Origin: Diplonema papillatum
Lineage: Eukaryota; Euglenozoa; Diplonemea; Diplonemida; Diplonemidae
Assembly (NCBI GenBank): GCA_030068145.1
Contig: JAPJBO010000620.1
Coordinates: 62,001 to 126,000 of the forward strand
Length of the DNA: 64,000 nucleotides
Direction: 5' to 3'
Part shown: in pieces, positions 1 to 13,079 of the stretch
Layout of the letters: each line of letters begins with the position of its first letter
Position numbering within the stretch: position 1 is the first letter of the stretch
Notes under the pieces: model-generated
What the model saw: the letters and a program-made list of their open reading frames with translations, nothing else
Databases searched by the model: none
What the model was told of the DNA's origin: nothing
Made by a program: the position numbers and the translations under genes

Positions 1-1543
1 TGTTACGGTGCCTAACAAGGTTGAGGAGCCTCGTTCATCGTCTCTAAGCATCGGTGCGCCTTCAGCGGAAGTTCTCCTCTGGCAGGAACCTGGATACCCA
101 GTTTCAACATGGCTTCGGGAAGGGCCACTTCTGTGCCGACGTGCTCGTGGTCATCGTGTTATCGATAGTAGAGTCGTTGTTTTACGCGACACGGCTGCAT
201 GGAATCCCGCTCGACGTCGCGAAACGCTCTGATCGCGTTCCTCAGACTCTGGTACTCGACGCCGTTGAAGCTCTGGCCCCGTTGCGCAACGTTTCAAAGC
301 ACACCTCAGACGTCGTTTCAATGCCCTTAGGAGTAGGCGAATTACAGGTCACGAACGTCCGCCGAGGCTGCTCTAAGTTAGATGCAGCTCGTAGACAGCG
401 CAGGTCCGAAGCGACCGTGGTGGCAGCCAGGCTGGCGGCGTCGCCAGTTAGGCAGCGCACTAGTTTCCACATCAGGCAGACAGATGCGGCCTCCGCACAG
501 AGCGGTGTGTCCTTCTGCGCCTACTCAGCCGGTGGTTTTGTCAACAACTTCGTACTTCGTGCGGCTCTCTCCGCCTGCTTGATACCTCGGACCATTCGAG
601 CTGAAAGCACCCACTGCAGGGCGCATTTGTGCGATCTGCACCCCTGATTGAGGTCTTCTTCAACTCATCCCGCCATGCGCGACATGTCTCTATGGCTTCT
701 ACGTGATAGCTTGAACTGCAAGTGTGGACATGAGGAGGCCAGTTGTTAGGGAGCGCACGTCCACACGTCCACCCTCTCAATGCCCGTGTAGCCTTGCCTT
801 CTGAGCACCACGCTCGGAGTCAGTGTTTCTTTCCCTGAAAGCGTCATGGCCCTTCGAAGGACCGAAAGTCGACGCCGCCCTGCTTCGCCCGCAGGAAGGC
901 AGCGTACTCCTGTTCCTTCTTCCCGGCACACGTACGGAGGTCTCATTTCCTTGAAACTATTTCAGCATCACATTATCCGGTTGAAGATCATCATCGTCGT
1001 CGTCATTGCTTCTGGCGAAAGTCCGCAGTGCTGTCACTCAGCACGTCGGCTGCGGCTAAACCGCGCAACGGAGGATAGGCAGCTTTGCGATCCGATGCTG
1101 GAAAGGACATCGAGTTGCTAGAAAAGATGACCTGTGGCGTGTGATGTATTCCGCAATTCTTGCTGCACAATGGAACACGGAAGGTTTAAAACAGTACCCA
1201 AGACGGATGACACTGCCAGATGTATCTTCCCAACAGCTTTTTTTTTTTAGGAAAAGCTCCCACAGCGTTTAAAAGACGCTGGGATTCGCGGTGGTTCGCG
1301 GAGGCGTGTCCTTGAGCAAGGTGTGGTGGAAAAGGAGTTCGCAAGCTGGTGGAAGACGTTGTTTCACCAGCTATGCTTCCGCGCGCGGCCCGGCCCGCAA
1401 CTGCAGCCTATGGCGGCCACATTCGCCCGTGCCCACACGCCAAGCGCCTCTTCTTTCCATGTGATCTCCGGTCTGCACCTACTTGTGCGTGAGTGGTGGT
1501 GAATTTGAAATAGGCTGTTGCCTTCAGGAATGTGCTTTTTTAG
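1..1543. other. No confident gene; left edge of window
   Basis: Several overlapping ORFs up to 197 codons occur on both strands near 50-650. The longest (54-647, +) opens with GTG, shows no recognisable domain, and overlaps an equally open antisense frame. I see no splice-supported exon. It could hold the 5' part of the gene to which the exon at 1544 belongs. Confidence 0.4.
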
Positions 1544-1688
1544 GTTATTTCTTGGAAAAGGAGCGCACCGCCACCTTTAGTCCTTTATTCAAGAAAATGA
1601 TTTCGTTGGCACCAGAGTTGACTGCAGACGGCTTCCGACGAGCGCTTCAAAACCTGCACGATGACCTAGTAGACCTTGAAGACGAACG
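1544..1688 (+). CDS. Candidate orphan exon, weakly MA3-like helical segment
   Basis: A T-rich tract ending in TTTTTTAG precedes an open stretch that runs to a GT donor (GTGTGC) at 1689. The translated segment contains FLEKERTATFSPLFKKM followed by LTADGFRRALQNLHDDLVDL. It reads as two amphipathic helices spaced like the second half of an MA3 repeat (eIF4G/PDCD4 families). The resemblance is a pattern impression only. No partner exons were found upstream or downstream, so the gene is incomplete or the exon is a relic. The sequence just before the acceptor (about 1500-1540) resembles 34925-34965, so part of the flank is repetitive. Confidence 0.3.
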
Positions 1689-4600
1689 GTGTGCCCCTCT
1701 TTTTTCAACCGACGAGGTGTCATCTTGTTATCATGGTCCCCAGAAAGATGGTTCATGCACTTGAGCTCCTGTTTCTCTTCATCGCTCGGTCGAGGCCCTC
1801 AAGCTTCGCTGTTTGCAGTGCAGTTGCAAGTGCAGCCTGCGTGCTCATCGGCCTCCACTTCTTGGTTGGGCCCTGCCGCGACCGGTCATGCAGCGTAGGC
1901 CTGCGAGAGCTCACCGTTCAACAGTGTCGCCCGCGTTCTTGAGAGGTGTCGCCAGGTTCTGCTCGGAGATCAAGTTCACGTTCGAGGAGACACGCTTTCA
2001 GAAACGTCGATTTCTCTGTCTTCGTTCCAGCTCCCAATTTAGTCATCAAACAGCGCCCTATTTGTTGAAACTGCCCCTCTGGCTCGACACTGCTGCAACA
2101 ACAGGACTTTCGACCGAATTGGAGCAGAATCAACGCGACCTCTTTTCTCGTTTCATCTTCCTGCTAGCCACCGGGTGAGCTTCCTCCTGTTTGGATTCGT
2201 TCCACGTATTTTTTCAAACAAAACGAAGTGAACTTGCACTCTAAAACTACGCACTTCTTTGCGCGTCTTTCCTTCACTGGGCTTCTCCAGACAGGTTTTG
2301 CAACGGTGGAACCGAGGGCAACTCTCCTTGCAGCAGACCTTTCCTCGAATGAGCTCGTGTGGAGTAGCGATTTGGAGGACCTTTTCATCTTGTGTACATG
2401 TACATACACCAGCTGCGCGCACCTTCATTGCGAAGGTTGCTGCTACGGCCGCCAGGGTGGCAGCTGTGTCAGGTCAAGTGGCGCTATGGCACTGTGATGG
2501 CTGAGGGCACACCTAAGCAGGGCCGCATCCTCGCGTTGTCGTGTTGTAGCCGTATGTTGTGCACAAGGCGGCGTGGGGGCCTGGACAACCTCCTCGTCAG
2601 TATAGGACACAACTCTTTCGCGACCGTGATTGGACAACCGGAACAGCCGGGGAGCGGGTCCCCATTCATGAGAGTAGAGAAGAAGAGGCAAAGCGAGCGC
2701 ATCCTGCGCCTGCTGTCTCCGGCTGCAGTTCGACAATTATTTTTTACCATTATGCAGTCTATCGTCACAGATTGTTGCTGCGTATCAAGTTCAAAGCTAC
2801 TACTACTACTCCGGGTATCTCTGTGCAACGTGTCAGTCTAGCTGACGGTTGGCTGTTACTAACAGTTCTGGCAGCGCAGACCCGTCAAAACGCACCACGG
2901 GTCGGAATTCGTATTTCCACGATTTCCATTTTCACGTGGATCCGCGTGATGTGAGGGTCTGCGTACAGAGGCTGTGCCTGTGGACTATCCGAGCGGTATG
3001 AACATCAGCGCGCTGACTGCAAGACCAACACTGTGGTGCACCTCACACGAAACAGCCGACCCGTGCTGCCGCCCCATGGCCGTGCACGCCGCGAAGACGC
3101 AATACTATTCTCACGCACCAAAAATCGACGGTGGCTAAAATTGATACCTACCCTCGGTAAGTAAATAAACCAACAGCGACTCCCGCACTGATGTGACTGC
3201 GGAGACGGCATGCCGGGTGCTGCAAAATCTTGAACTGAAGGTGCAAGCGCGTATGCACGAGCTTCTCGTCAGCCGAGAGAGAAACGATGTGCACGGTATC
3301 TCGCCCGTACCTGAACGAACGCCACGCCGGAGTTAGCCCAGGGGGGAGCTGTAGTCTGAGCTCACACACGCTTCTGATGCGGGCTTGGTGCCTCGTCTCT
3401 TCCATCTGTTGTGTCCTAGCTCGATGGAAGCTGTAGTGAGTTGTCGTGAATTGCTCAGCGCTGCTATTCCTGGCTGTAAAGCTTTGCTGTGACCGACATT
3501 TGCTGAAATGTTTGCATCTTCTTGGGATTTCGTGAACGTACTTGTGTATATAGTAGAAATTAGCAGCTCATTCACATGCACCAATGCAGTTCGCACTTGC
3601 CCGAGTCCTGCTCGCATGTGAACCGATGACGAAAAGAGGTGTCCGTCCGCTGGTTCTCTCTTCTTGTTCTGATGGCCGTGTGCTTCTTGTTCTGATGCCT
3701 CTAGCATTTTAGGCCGTTTCTTGAGAGAAGATAAAGCGACACCCGAACTGGGTAGCAGCAGAAAAGCAGCCACGTTCGCACCAGAATTTGGCCGGATTTC
3801 TTCCGTGTTAGAAGCCGCGTCGCTACCTGCGCTAGTAGACTGCTTTCCCCACAGGTTGTATTCTTCCTCCGTGCGACACGAAACAGAATCGAAGGAAGCT
3901 GCTTTGGTAGAAGTCGCTCCTGCCGGCGCTTGCACGAAATGAGCTGAATTGAACGCCCATAAAATGAACAAACCTACGCAAATCTTCTCAGAACTGCCGC
4001 GCCACCGTTGTACAAATGAGTACGTGTAGCAGTGCTCCCAGAATTCTGCTCACACGTCAGCGCGAAGATAACATGGTTGCGCACTTCTGTATGTTCTTGC
4101 AGACTAGCAGAAACGTGGTGTTTTGTCGTAACAGTGGTGACATTGATAGGTGCAGCATTCCAAGGAGACAGAACCAGAAAGAGAACAATTTCAGGAAGAA
4201 AAAAAAGGGATAGCAAACACCGGCAATGTCGAATCCGGACACCGAAGAGCGCGTGAGACCAAGGTATATCACCTTTTCCATTTGCTACTGGGCAGACGGA
4301 ATTCTCCAGGCAAGGTTCGAAACCGCGATGCCGTGAGATTCTGCATATCCAAACGAGGACTTCGTAACCCCCCGTTTCTTTTTTGCGATAACCAGTAGTC
4401 ACCTTCTTAGAGAGCATACTTGTTACAGCTAAGGAACGTTCGCAGCGGTTTAACCTGAACGCATACAGGTCAAATCGCACAAACAGATTCGAGAAGACGC
4501 GTCTTGAATCCCGGCGCCATCATTTGGAGCTGTTCTCAAAAACTCCGAATCCCGATGCAAGGTCTCCCTCCATCACTAAACTAAGATTTCTGTTACAAAA

Positions 4601-5107
4601 GCTTTAACTCTAAAAACAGCTCGTCGAGCTCTGTATCCTCCAGAGGAAACGTGCGACCGACAAGTCCCACTGGACTTCGAGGGGTATGAGAAGACATCTT
4701 TTTTCAGCAGAAATGAGGAAGGGTGCGGTGCGACCGCCCGTACACGGTCCAGTCGACTGCAGCACGACTCGGATCGTTCGAAGATGTGGTCGCGCGTCTG
4801 GAAGCGCACTGAGACGCGTGCAGGGAAACGGCGAGACTGATATTTTCATGCATGATAAAAGGGCGTGTCCACCGTATGGGCCGACCACCGATCACTATTC
4901 AGCGCGTTCGCCGACTTTTCTTAGTGTTGAAATTGCATTGGCAGCGCAACTGAAACTTGCCGAAGCAGGTGTATTATTCGTACCAACAATTCTTTCACCC
5001 AAAGAAGTCTTCACCATTAACGTTTCAACAACGAACAGGCGGTGTACCCGGGTGTTGTATCTGCAGCTGTCGAAGGCCAGGTGGTCCCAGCCGAGTTGCT
5101 CGGGCAG
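1689..5107. other. Intergenic or intronic DNA without a supported gene
   Basis: The longest ORF is 212 codons on the minus strand (3333-3971). It opens with TTG, has no recognisable domain and is not flanked by convincing splice sites. A SINE-like copy lies near 4270-4490. No RNA gene was recognised. Confidence 0.5.
4270..4490 (-). repeat. tRNA-derived SINE-like repeat, family A
   Basis: Read on the minus strand, this block ends in GGTTATCGCAAAAAA-like sequence and carries a B-box-like GGTTTCGAACC. Its + strand segment with GCGATAACCAGT, GAGAGCATACTTGTT and CAGCGGTTTAACCTGAA recurs at 21740-21850. The second copy also has a GCTCAGTTGGTAAGG motif that resembles a tRNA A box. The family assignment is inferred from these boxes only. 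Confidence 0.45.
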
Positions 5108-6721
5108 ATGTACCCGCAGCAAGCAAAGAAAGAACTGGGGCAGCCCGTCATCACTTTGGAGGGCATTGTGAAGCATTACAAGATGAAAGGCAGAGACGAC
5201 ACGGTGAAGGCGCTCACCGACGTCACGCTGGCAGACCGCTCGGGCTGCTTCGGCCCTGTCCGCGCGGGCGAGTTCCTGATGATCCGCGGGCCTAGCGGTG
5301 GCGGAAAGACTACGCTTCTCAACCTGATCGGTGTGGCTTGCGTTCATGCGAGAGCTTTCACTCAGGGGATGCAAACGCCCAGGGAATGCGTTTACATGCA
5401 GATTCAGACCGATGGTCTACATCTGCACCGGGGTGGCATCCGAATACTGCGTGTTCAACCAAAAGAACGCCGTCCCAGGCAACTGCCTGAACGAATGTCG
5501 CCGGAAACACAACTTCTTGGAAAAGCACAAAAAGGTCACCCGGAGACGTTAGCATCCCGGATTTTCAAGTGAACTCTCAAAAACGGCGTTGAAGCCAAAA
5601 TAGATGGGTATCCAGCAATGCGTTGCACTTGCATTCACTTAGATTATTGGACCGTCCGCATGCATTTTCTCACCTCATTCGAGGCGTGGTCTGGCTGCCG
5701 CAGGACTTTTTGCGTGTGCTTTTGCGCCAATCCTCTCCCCGTCTCCCACCGTAAATGTGATCCGCAATGGAAACATGTTCACAAGAGAAGACTCAATATG
5801 CGATCACCTCGGTGCTCGTCGACGTATGTGGGGTAACATCCGCTCTTCCGGAGCGCGTTCCCGTGTGATACAAGCCGTGGATACTGCACAAAGTTGCGGA
5901 GGTGGGTTAGCTCCGTCTCGAGCACCCGAAAACCGGCGAAAACAGCGCCGAGACGGCAGCGTAAACGGTCAACACTCAGCACCCCAAAATGACCTTCTAC
6001 AAAGATCTGTAGACCAGGAAACTCTGGACCAATACCCTCGGGTGCTGGAGGTTCTTTACGCAAATCCTCCAATCGCGCAGGAACGCTCGACAAGCCTACC
6101 GCGGGCACCATCAACATTTTGGGGGATGAGGTTACGGACAAGTCGACGGATGCGTTCCTCGCGAAGCTGCGGCTGAGCAAGATCGGGTTTGTGTTCCAGA
6201 CGTTCAACCTGATCTCGACGATGAGCGCGATCGAGAATATCGAGCTGCCGATGATTCTGGCGGGGAGCCTGCCCAAGAAGGAGGTGAGGCACCGTGCGAA
6301 GGTGCTTCTGCGCACGGTTGGCCTGCGAGACAGGGGCGCCCACTTGCCCAGCGAGTTGTCTGGAGGTGAGCAGCAGCGGGTGACCATCGCGCGGGCCCTG
6401 GCCAATAATCCGACGATCCTGCTGCTAGACGAGCCCACCGGTGACTTGGACACGGCGAATACGGTCGAGATCATGGATTTGCTGCTCAAGATCAACCTCG
6501 AAGCCCGGTGCACGTGCGTGATGGTCACCCACAACAAAGACGTCGAGTGCTACGCCGACCGGATTCTGTACGTGCAGGACGGCGTCTTCAAGAAGCAGGT
6601 CTTCAACTCCAGCCAGTCACGCCTGCACCTGCCGTACTACCTCGCGCATCTCGCCGCCGCTGCCAACGATTCCGTCCCCGTGTCCACCCGCCCGTGCTCC
6701 GCCGTAAGCTGCCAAGCCTAA
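5108..6721 (+). CDS. ABC transporter ATP-binding protein, LolD/MJ0796 type
   Basis: This is a single nucleotide-binding domain with no membrane segments. Two exons join as 5108-5330 and 6081-6721 (287 residues from the first in-frame ATG), removing a 750-base GT-AG intron inside the strongly conserved stretch after Walker A. Visible motifs in order are Walker A GPSGGGKTT, Q-loop VFQTFNL, signature LSGGEQQR, Walker B LLLDEPTGDLD and H-loop VTHN. Stand-alone ATPases of this type power lipoprotein or macrolide export in bacteria, and many protists carry similar ones (class H); the substrate cannot be told here. The frame is open upstream back to 5021, so an extra 5' exon is possible, with an acceptor such as AACAG at 5038. 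No permease gene is nearby. Confidence 0.9.
5331..6080 (+). other. Intron of the ABC ATPase gene
   Basis: GTGTGG donor and CGCAG acceptor; the exons join in phase 1 to give an uninterrupted ABC fold (NLIGTLDKPTAGTI). No nested feature was recognised. Confidence 0.85.
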
Positions 6722-9541
6722 AACCGCGCTGCCTTTGTGTCAACAACCAGGGCGGGCGACCGCCTTGGATCGTGCTCCTGTCAACTGCTGCAACGCATGA
6801 CTGACACCATAAAGTCCTCGTGGACACGGCGCTGATTATGATTTCTTTTGCTGCTCAAATTGACGCTGAGTCGCGGCATGCCGTGCACCACAAAGGACGT
6901 CAGCTCTTCCGGACTGTCACCCGGCTTGCTATTCAAAGAGCAGGCTGGAAACCAGCTCGCAGGAGCACGCTGTCACCGCCTGATTGTCCTCGCATCCACC
7001 TGCTGTTTCTGTGCTATATGCTGCCGAACGTAAGCCTCAGGTTTACGGGTCCCCAACAGTCACCTCCAATGTGCATTGCGCTCGCTGAGCTTACCTGCAC
7101 GAGTTTCCGTCACCATTTCCTCCTTTAGCCATACTTCAACCTCCTTGCTGTACTTGCGCAGAAGCGAAACCCCTGGCTTGCTTTTTGCCGTGGAATGGAG
7201 ATGGTTCTTTCGACTCCGCCTCCGCCCCCCAATGACAGTACCGACTGCTTTTTGATGGAGAGTCCCTTCTTCCTAGCCTCTTCTCAAAAGTCAGGATCCT
7301 ACCCCTCCCTGTGTATCATGATTTCAAGGATGTCGGCGCGTTGGAAGCTCAAACACCAAGGATTCACTTTTTGACTGAACACACGCAGATGCCCTGTCCA
7401 ATGCGCAACAATCCAACCAACTCTTCTCTCTTTCACCCGTCTGCCGCCCGCGCGCTATCCCACACCCGAAAGCAGTGTGGGCTTTTCGTCCAAGCCAATG
7501 ACCGTTGGTCGGAGTGTCTGACCAATCTGTTGGAAGGGTTCGTGACAGATCGGCGCTTCTGAACAAAGAGGCCAAGTGCCAGGCAGCACGTCCAGCTACG
7601 TGACGGGTAGCCCTTGAACACGCCACTCACAGCACCTTCAATCGAGCCCGAACCTGAATCCGTTGGGATCCCGCATGTCCTCAAAGCTAATTCTCTTTCC
7701 AAAGTTCCCACATTGACCTACCTGCTGTGACGAACGGCCTGGTGCACGAGAATGGCGTCGCGCTGCAGTGTGCAGTGCTAACTGGCACAAGCATCTTCAC
7801 CAAAGAACACCCCGGAAACGCCGCTGTGACCCGGATTAGCGCGAGCGTCGACGGAGGTAGGAAGAAAATAAAAGAAAACGAGGGGAAGGACTAATTGACA
7901 ACGGAGGACACCTAAAACCCGTCACACCGCTCTCCGGTAGAGCCCCGCGCTAATCTGTTTTGCAGTGCACGCCGCGAGGGCGACCCTGAATCGCCAGTTG
8001 GTACTCATGCATGTTGCACGCGCGGTTTGCGGTTTCTACCTGTCGTGCAGTCGAAACTAACTAGAGTCAATCTGCATTATCGAGGTCGTTCAGCATTTCT
8101 TTCAGCCGCACTTCTTTTGTAGTGTGCCTGACACAACACACAGAGAGGAGTGACGAGGGCGTTGCTGACACAAGGTACACAGCAATCATTATCACTGTAT
8201 CGACACGCCATGTGACACCTAAACCCCCCAAACATGCTGCGGCGGCGAAACATGAGTGAAGTGTCCGTGTCCTTTCAGCTGCGTCTTCGTTAACGGTTCC
8301 ACTTATCGACCGTTTTTGTTCGGCCCGCTTCCTCCATTCCGGATAGAAGGGTTCTGAAGGGAGCAACCGCAGCCGCATGCCACAACCCGTCACTAGCCCC
8401 GTCGCTCTCCCCGTTACCCACAATCGCCTATCTTCGTTCTCTCGCCATACGTGCTCTTATTACCTTTCTCTGGTTTGTTGCTCTTGTTTTTCTTCCCATT
8501 CCTTTTGTAGTAGACCCGAAGAGAACGCTGGCAGCGTGTTTGGGAGGAAGAGTCCACGGTCATGTTCGCTTGTCCTCTCCCGGCATGTACGAACAAACAC
8601 CGAGGTATGCTAATAGCTCTATCGAGCCAACCCCACTTTTTAGGGGGTCGGGGGCGAAGCCCGGGGGCACTTTTTCGTAGTGTTTTTCGTAGTGTTTTTT
8701 TGGGTCAGAATTTTTGTCAGCGGCCATAGCTTTTTTTGCCCCTGGAAATTGCCATCGCCGTAACAAAACAAAACAAAAAAATTGGGCAGCAGCCGTGTCA
8801 ACGGCGGGTGAGTAGCGACACCCCCCACTAGCGAGCCGAACACAACGGGCGAAAGGAGAGAAGGCAGAAGAAAGGACTCCAGCAAGGACACAAACCCGCA
8901 CGGCAACCACGCCACTGCAGAGCAGAAAGATGAGTTGCGGCTATACACGGTTTGCATGATCACTTCGCGCTCACAGTACCACACTTACTGCTCTTTCTTC
9001 TTTTCATGCACCGAACACACGCGAAGGTACACACTGAGAGAAATAGAGAAGACAGAAGAAAGGATTCCAGCAAGGACACAAGCCCGCACGACAACCACAC
9101 CACTGCAGAGCAGACAGACGAGTTGCGGCTATACACGGCTTGCATTAACTCTTCGCGCCAAAAGAACCTTTGTTCGCTTCGCTCTTCCTTCTTTTCTCAA
9201 CAACCGAACGCACACACAGCTACAGGAAAACGGGGCCTTTGCCTCGCGGAGACCCCGCCTGACATTAGGGAAGGCCAACCGACACGTCATTCGATTCAAG
9301 AATCATCGTCGGTCGCCTATTTCATTAATGACCAGCGCAGGGGATCCGGACTTTCAACAGGGATGTGCCGGATCGAAAACCGTGTGGAATCCTCAGATGC
9401 AAACTGCGATCTTCCAGAAGTTCGTGCGCGAATGCGGCTTTCACAGCGAACTTGCTTGCCATGTTGTTCTCCTCGGATGTTCCCCGCCCAGTTCGTCAGT
9501 AAGACACGTTCGGCAAAAGGAATGCCTCTCAAACCCCCACC
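6722..9541. other. Intergenic, about 2.8 kb
   Basis: No supported gene. It holds an imperfect direct repeat at 8838-9161 and A/T-rich stretches near 8680-8780. Long-looking ORFs at 8935-9690 lie across the direct repeat in several frames and show no domain. Confidence 0.5.
8838..9161 (+). repeat. Imperfect direct repeat, two units
   Basis: Units at about 8838-8972 and 9011-9161 share long near-identical stretches, for example CCAGCAAGGACACAA, CCACTGCAGAGCAGA and GAGTTGCGGCTATACACGG. They differ by scattered substitutions, so this is an older local duplication. Confidence 0.8.
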
Positions 9542-10630
9542 ATGAATGCGAAACACGCCAGGTCTTTTTACCCACAATCAAATACACAAACACACACGTT
9601 CACCGAACAAGAAATGCTGGCGACGCACCGTCCGACGCAACACAAACACTGGTCGCCCCTTCACTTTGCCGCTCGCCAGGGATCCGATGAAGTGGTGGGT
9701 TGGCTGGTGGCGTGCGGGGCCCGCGTGAATGAGCCGGACGCCCACCGCACGGCCCCGCTGTTCTACGCCGCCGGCGGCGGCCACCTCGAAACGGCGGCCA
9801 GACTGCTGAAGTCCGGCGCCGACGCCGGCGCGAAGAACCGGTTCGGGGCCACCCCCTTGCACTCGGCTGCCCAGCTCGGCAGCCCGCGTATGGTGCACCT
9901 CCTCCTCAGCTCTCCGGGGTGCTGTCCGGATGCAGCCGACGTGTATGGGAGGACGCCGTTGCATTATGCGGCCGCCAAGGGAGCGGACGAAGTGCTGGGC
10001 GAGCTTATCGAAGCGGACGCGGACCTGCACGCGTTGGACACCGACCAGTGCACGGCCCTCCACCTTGCGGTCGCGAACGGAAGGCCCGCCTCGGCGTTGA
10101 TCCTCCTCCACGCCGGGGCTTCGACCGGTCCGTTCGCGGGACGATCGCCTTCACTGCTGCACTCCGCCGCATCGCGGGGATGCGACCAACTCGTCTCCAT
10201 CCTGCTCGGCTGTGGGATGAGCCCATTGGTCGCCGATCCCAAAAACCAGGCGACGCCTTTGCACGCGGCGGCGGTCACCGACAGCGTCCCCGTCGCACAC
10301 CTCTTCCTTTCGCATGGTGTCCCCGTGAACGCCACGGATCGAGCAGGCAAGACAGCACTGCACTACGCTGCTCTCTGCTCTTCGCTACACTACGCTCGAT
10401 GCCTGGTGGAGCAGCCCGGATGCTTGTTGGACGGTGCCGATGCTGAAGGGAAAACAGCGCTGCACTACGCAGTGGGCCGTCGGCAGATCGGCATCGTGCA
10501 GCTGCTGGTGGACGCCGGCGCAGACACAGCCGTGGTAGACGCCAAGGGAGCCACGCCACTCGACGTGGCTGAAGCCCGCGGGTCATCGGATGTGGCCAAC
10601 ATCCTGCTCGCGGCTTCAAAGCGGGCATGA
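9542..10630 (+). CDS. Ankyrin-repeat protein
   Basis: Single-exon ORF of 362 codons. From about residue 36 it consists almost wholly of ten consecutive ankyrin repeats, with hallmarks such as GATPLHSAA, GRTPLHYAA, GKTALHYAV and GATPLDVAE. No other domain, signal peptide or membrane segment is seen. Ankyrin solenoids are protein-binding scaffolds; the partner cannot be inferred. The N-terminal 24 residues are low complexity, and the ATG at 9614 gives a more natural start (338 residues), so the first ATG at 9542 may lie in the 5' UTR. GC-rich codon use here contrasts with the flanks and supports coding. Confidence 0.9.
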   Translation: MNAKHARSFYPQSNTQTHTFTEQEMLATHRPTQHKHWSPLHFAARQGSDEVVGWLVACGARVNEPDAHRTAPLFYAAGGGHLETAARLLKSGADAGAKNRFGATPLHSAAQLGSPRMVHLLLSSPGCCPDAADVYGRTPLHYAAAKGADEVLGELIEADADLHALDTDQCTALHLAVANGRPASALILLHAGASTGPFAGRSPSLLHSAASRGCDQLVSILLGCGMSPLVADPKNQATPLHAAAVTDSVPVAHLFLSHGVPVNATDRAGKTALHYAALCSSLHYARCLVEQPGCLLDGADAEGKTALHYAVGRRQIGIVQLLVDAGADTAVVDAKGATPLDVAEARGSSDVANILLAASKRA

Positions 10631-11884
10631 GACGAGGAGAATCCGGAAAAAAGGCAGGATATAGTTTGGGTTAGAATGCAAATAATCTGTGGCGATAACC
10701 TGCATCGCCGACGGCGTGGTTATCAGGCGCGCGTTTGGTGCCGCGCTTCCCCTTCGATTGCTCGTCCGGATATGGTCTGGCGGGAGACTTTGTCTCCCGT
10801 ACACATAGCACTGGGCTCCAGCTAGAAACCTGTTCAGCTGGGGTGGACGCTTTCAAATGACTAGAGATCGAAAACGACCAACCAAGACCTTTTTCTTGAC
10901 ACTTCGTCAAGTGTATGATATTGTAATCAGAACCGTTATAGACTAGTAATAATAATCTAGCCGCGGAGAGAGAAGCCTCTTCCTCCGGCATGCATTACGG
11001 AGCTGAAGCCCACAGCAATAGCGCAGACTAGTCGGCCGCACAAATGGACGCAGGCTCGGTGTTGTTTGTGTACCTGAACCTGCTGTATTGCAGCTCGGCC
11101 AAAGGCTTGCGCCTACGGATGAACTGCGTGCCGCATCATCAGTGGAAAGCGGTGTCCTTTGATATGCCAACAATGCCCCAAGGGCAACGGGTGCGTTGGA
11201 CTCTGCGGAGTGCGGGCCGTCCACAAAGTGCATCTCGAAAGTCCTTGGACGGAGGATCTTTCGGCACGGCACGTCTGGGGGTCTTAGCAGATCCAGACAG
11301 CCTAGGAACCTCTTTCTCAAGGCTGGTACAGATGCTTTCGCAATGAACCTGCCGCGGAGAAATCATCTATGCGAAGCCATCCCCTCTGTCAACATCTGCT
11401 CTTCAGGTTGTGCGAAACCTGTTGCGTTCCTTGTTGCATATGTTTGTGTCCAGACACCAACACCCTAACAACTTTGCCTCATCCAGTATCTGTTGACATT
11501 TTCAGTCAGAATCTAGAGGGAGACGAGTAATTTTGCACTCAACCCTTTCCACTTAGTAAACGCCCTTTTCGCAATGTCTACTTTCGTATCTCCTGCGAAT
11601 GACTCGCCTTCTACGTGAATGTTTCAAATTGAGGGGTGCCGGCAACGCCTTGCATTCCCATTCTTTCTAAAAATAATGTAGGAGTGCCCAAGGGCGGCAT
11701 CTCTTAGTGCTGGATACCTGTGTCGAGTACTCTTTCTCCGGAATCCTGACCAACGAGCATTACTTTTCATCCCGTTCTGAAGACGCAAAGAGATCTCCTT
11801 TCAGTTTTTGTTTGGTGGGTGGAAAGTGTTACTTGCAAGTACCCATTTTGTTCGTCAGCCTATTCATAGCAGCACGACGAGAAG

Positions 11885-11943
11885 TGAGTGAAACTCCCCG
11901 GAGAGATTGTCCCCGCACTCTAAATGCGTCTCTCTCTTCCTCG
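11885..11943 (+). repeat. Short dispersed repeat preceding a CT tract, copy 1
   Basis: Contains CTCCCCGGAGAGAT and GCACTCTA followed by a CT-rich run. It matches the cores of longer copies at 29702-29790 and 63774-63870 in the same orientation. Confidence 0.6.
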
Positions 11944-13079
11944 CTCTCATCTTCTTGTGCTTGGGTTGGTCCGCCAGGTATGCCATCAACGTCACTTGGC
12001 TAGGCTCCTGCAGAATTTGCTCTACACGAATCAGGTGGGTCTGACACCGCCCCCCGTTTGGCTGCAAAGAGGTCTCTTTCTTCAGTTCGGCGGGCGAAAA
12101 GTAGCTGCTGGCACCAAGACTTCTGGCGCAGCTCTGTTGTTTGATAATTCCTGCTCCTTTGCTCGTCGCGCTTTCAGTCAATCAAGTCGCAGAGGTCGAT
12201 GCACCACCAGAAAGTAGAAACTCAATCCGCTGGGTCGTGCTCCATCTCGGGAATGGAACCCGGCTGATGATTGACACGTGACTTAGTCTCTTGCTATCTT
12301 GCTTCTCCCCTCGGAAGAAGCCGGTGTCGGCAGATGTGTCAAAGAAGGGTCGTGTGAGATCACCTGACACATGCGCAGCGCCAGATGCACCAGAGAGTGC
12401 CTCCGCAGCATCACCCGGCGGCCAAAACTCGAACATTGGCACCCCGTCGCTTCGGACGAAACAACGTGCACCCGCCGAAGTAGCTCGAAGTAGTGAGGCG
12501 ATGGAAAGCTCTCTCGTAGAAATGGTCTCGGCACCTTAGCTCGTCTCTCTCTTCAGATGCTCCCTTCCCTCTCATTTTTCGAGCGTTCATTCGATTCTCC
12601 CTCCCTCTATTAAACCAAGCCCCCTTCCCTCTCTTCCGGACACACGGTAGTGAAATACAACAAAAGGCATTGTAGGAAAGCAACCGGTTGTAGCAATATG
12701 ATCGAGGACAACCCCTTCCATTAGCTGCTGAAGAAAGATTGGAATGCTGCATTCACAGAATCTACATTTTTCTGTGTGTGTGTTTCGCAGGAATCTCTGC
12801 TGAAGATGGAACACGTTTCAATTGCTTGTTTCTATGAACACAGATTCTTCTCCGATGTCCTTCGTTCTGAGAAAGAAAATCGGCGTGCTTTCCTTCCACC
12901 CTTTCCGCGCGCCTCTTTCTCGTCAGAATCAGTAGTTTTAGCTTGCCCTTCTCCATCCGTCGAGCAACAGCTACCAATACGAAGTAGCACCCAGACAAAA
13001 ACGACGAAGCAACTTAACAACAGAGAATGTCATCAATCTATTATTATTATTGGAGCAGTTGGAGGTGGTCAGTTGGAGG

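Noticed and set aside
8935-9690. 251-codon ORF upstream of the ankyrin gene
   Set aside because: It crosses the direct repeat and the start of the ankyrin gene in another frame, with no domain or codon bias.
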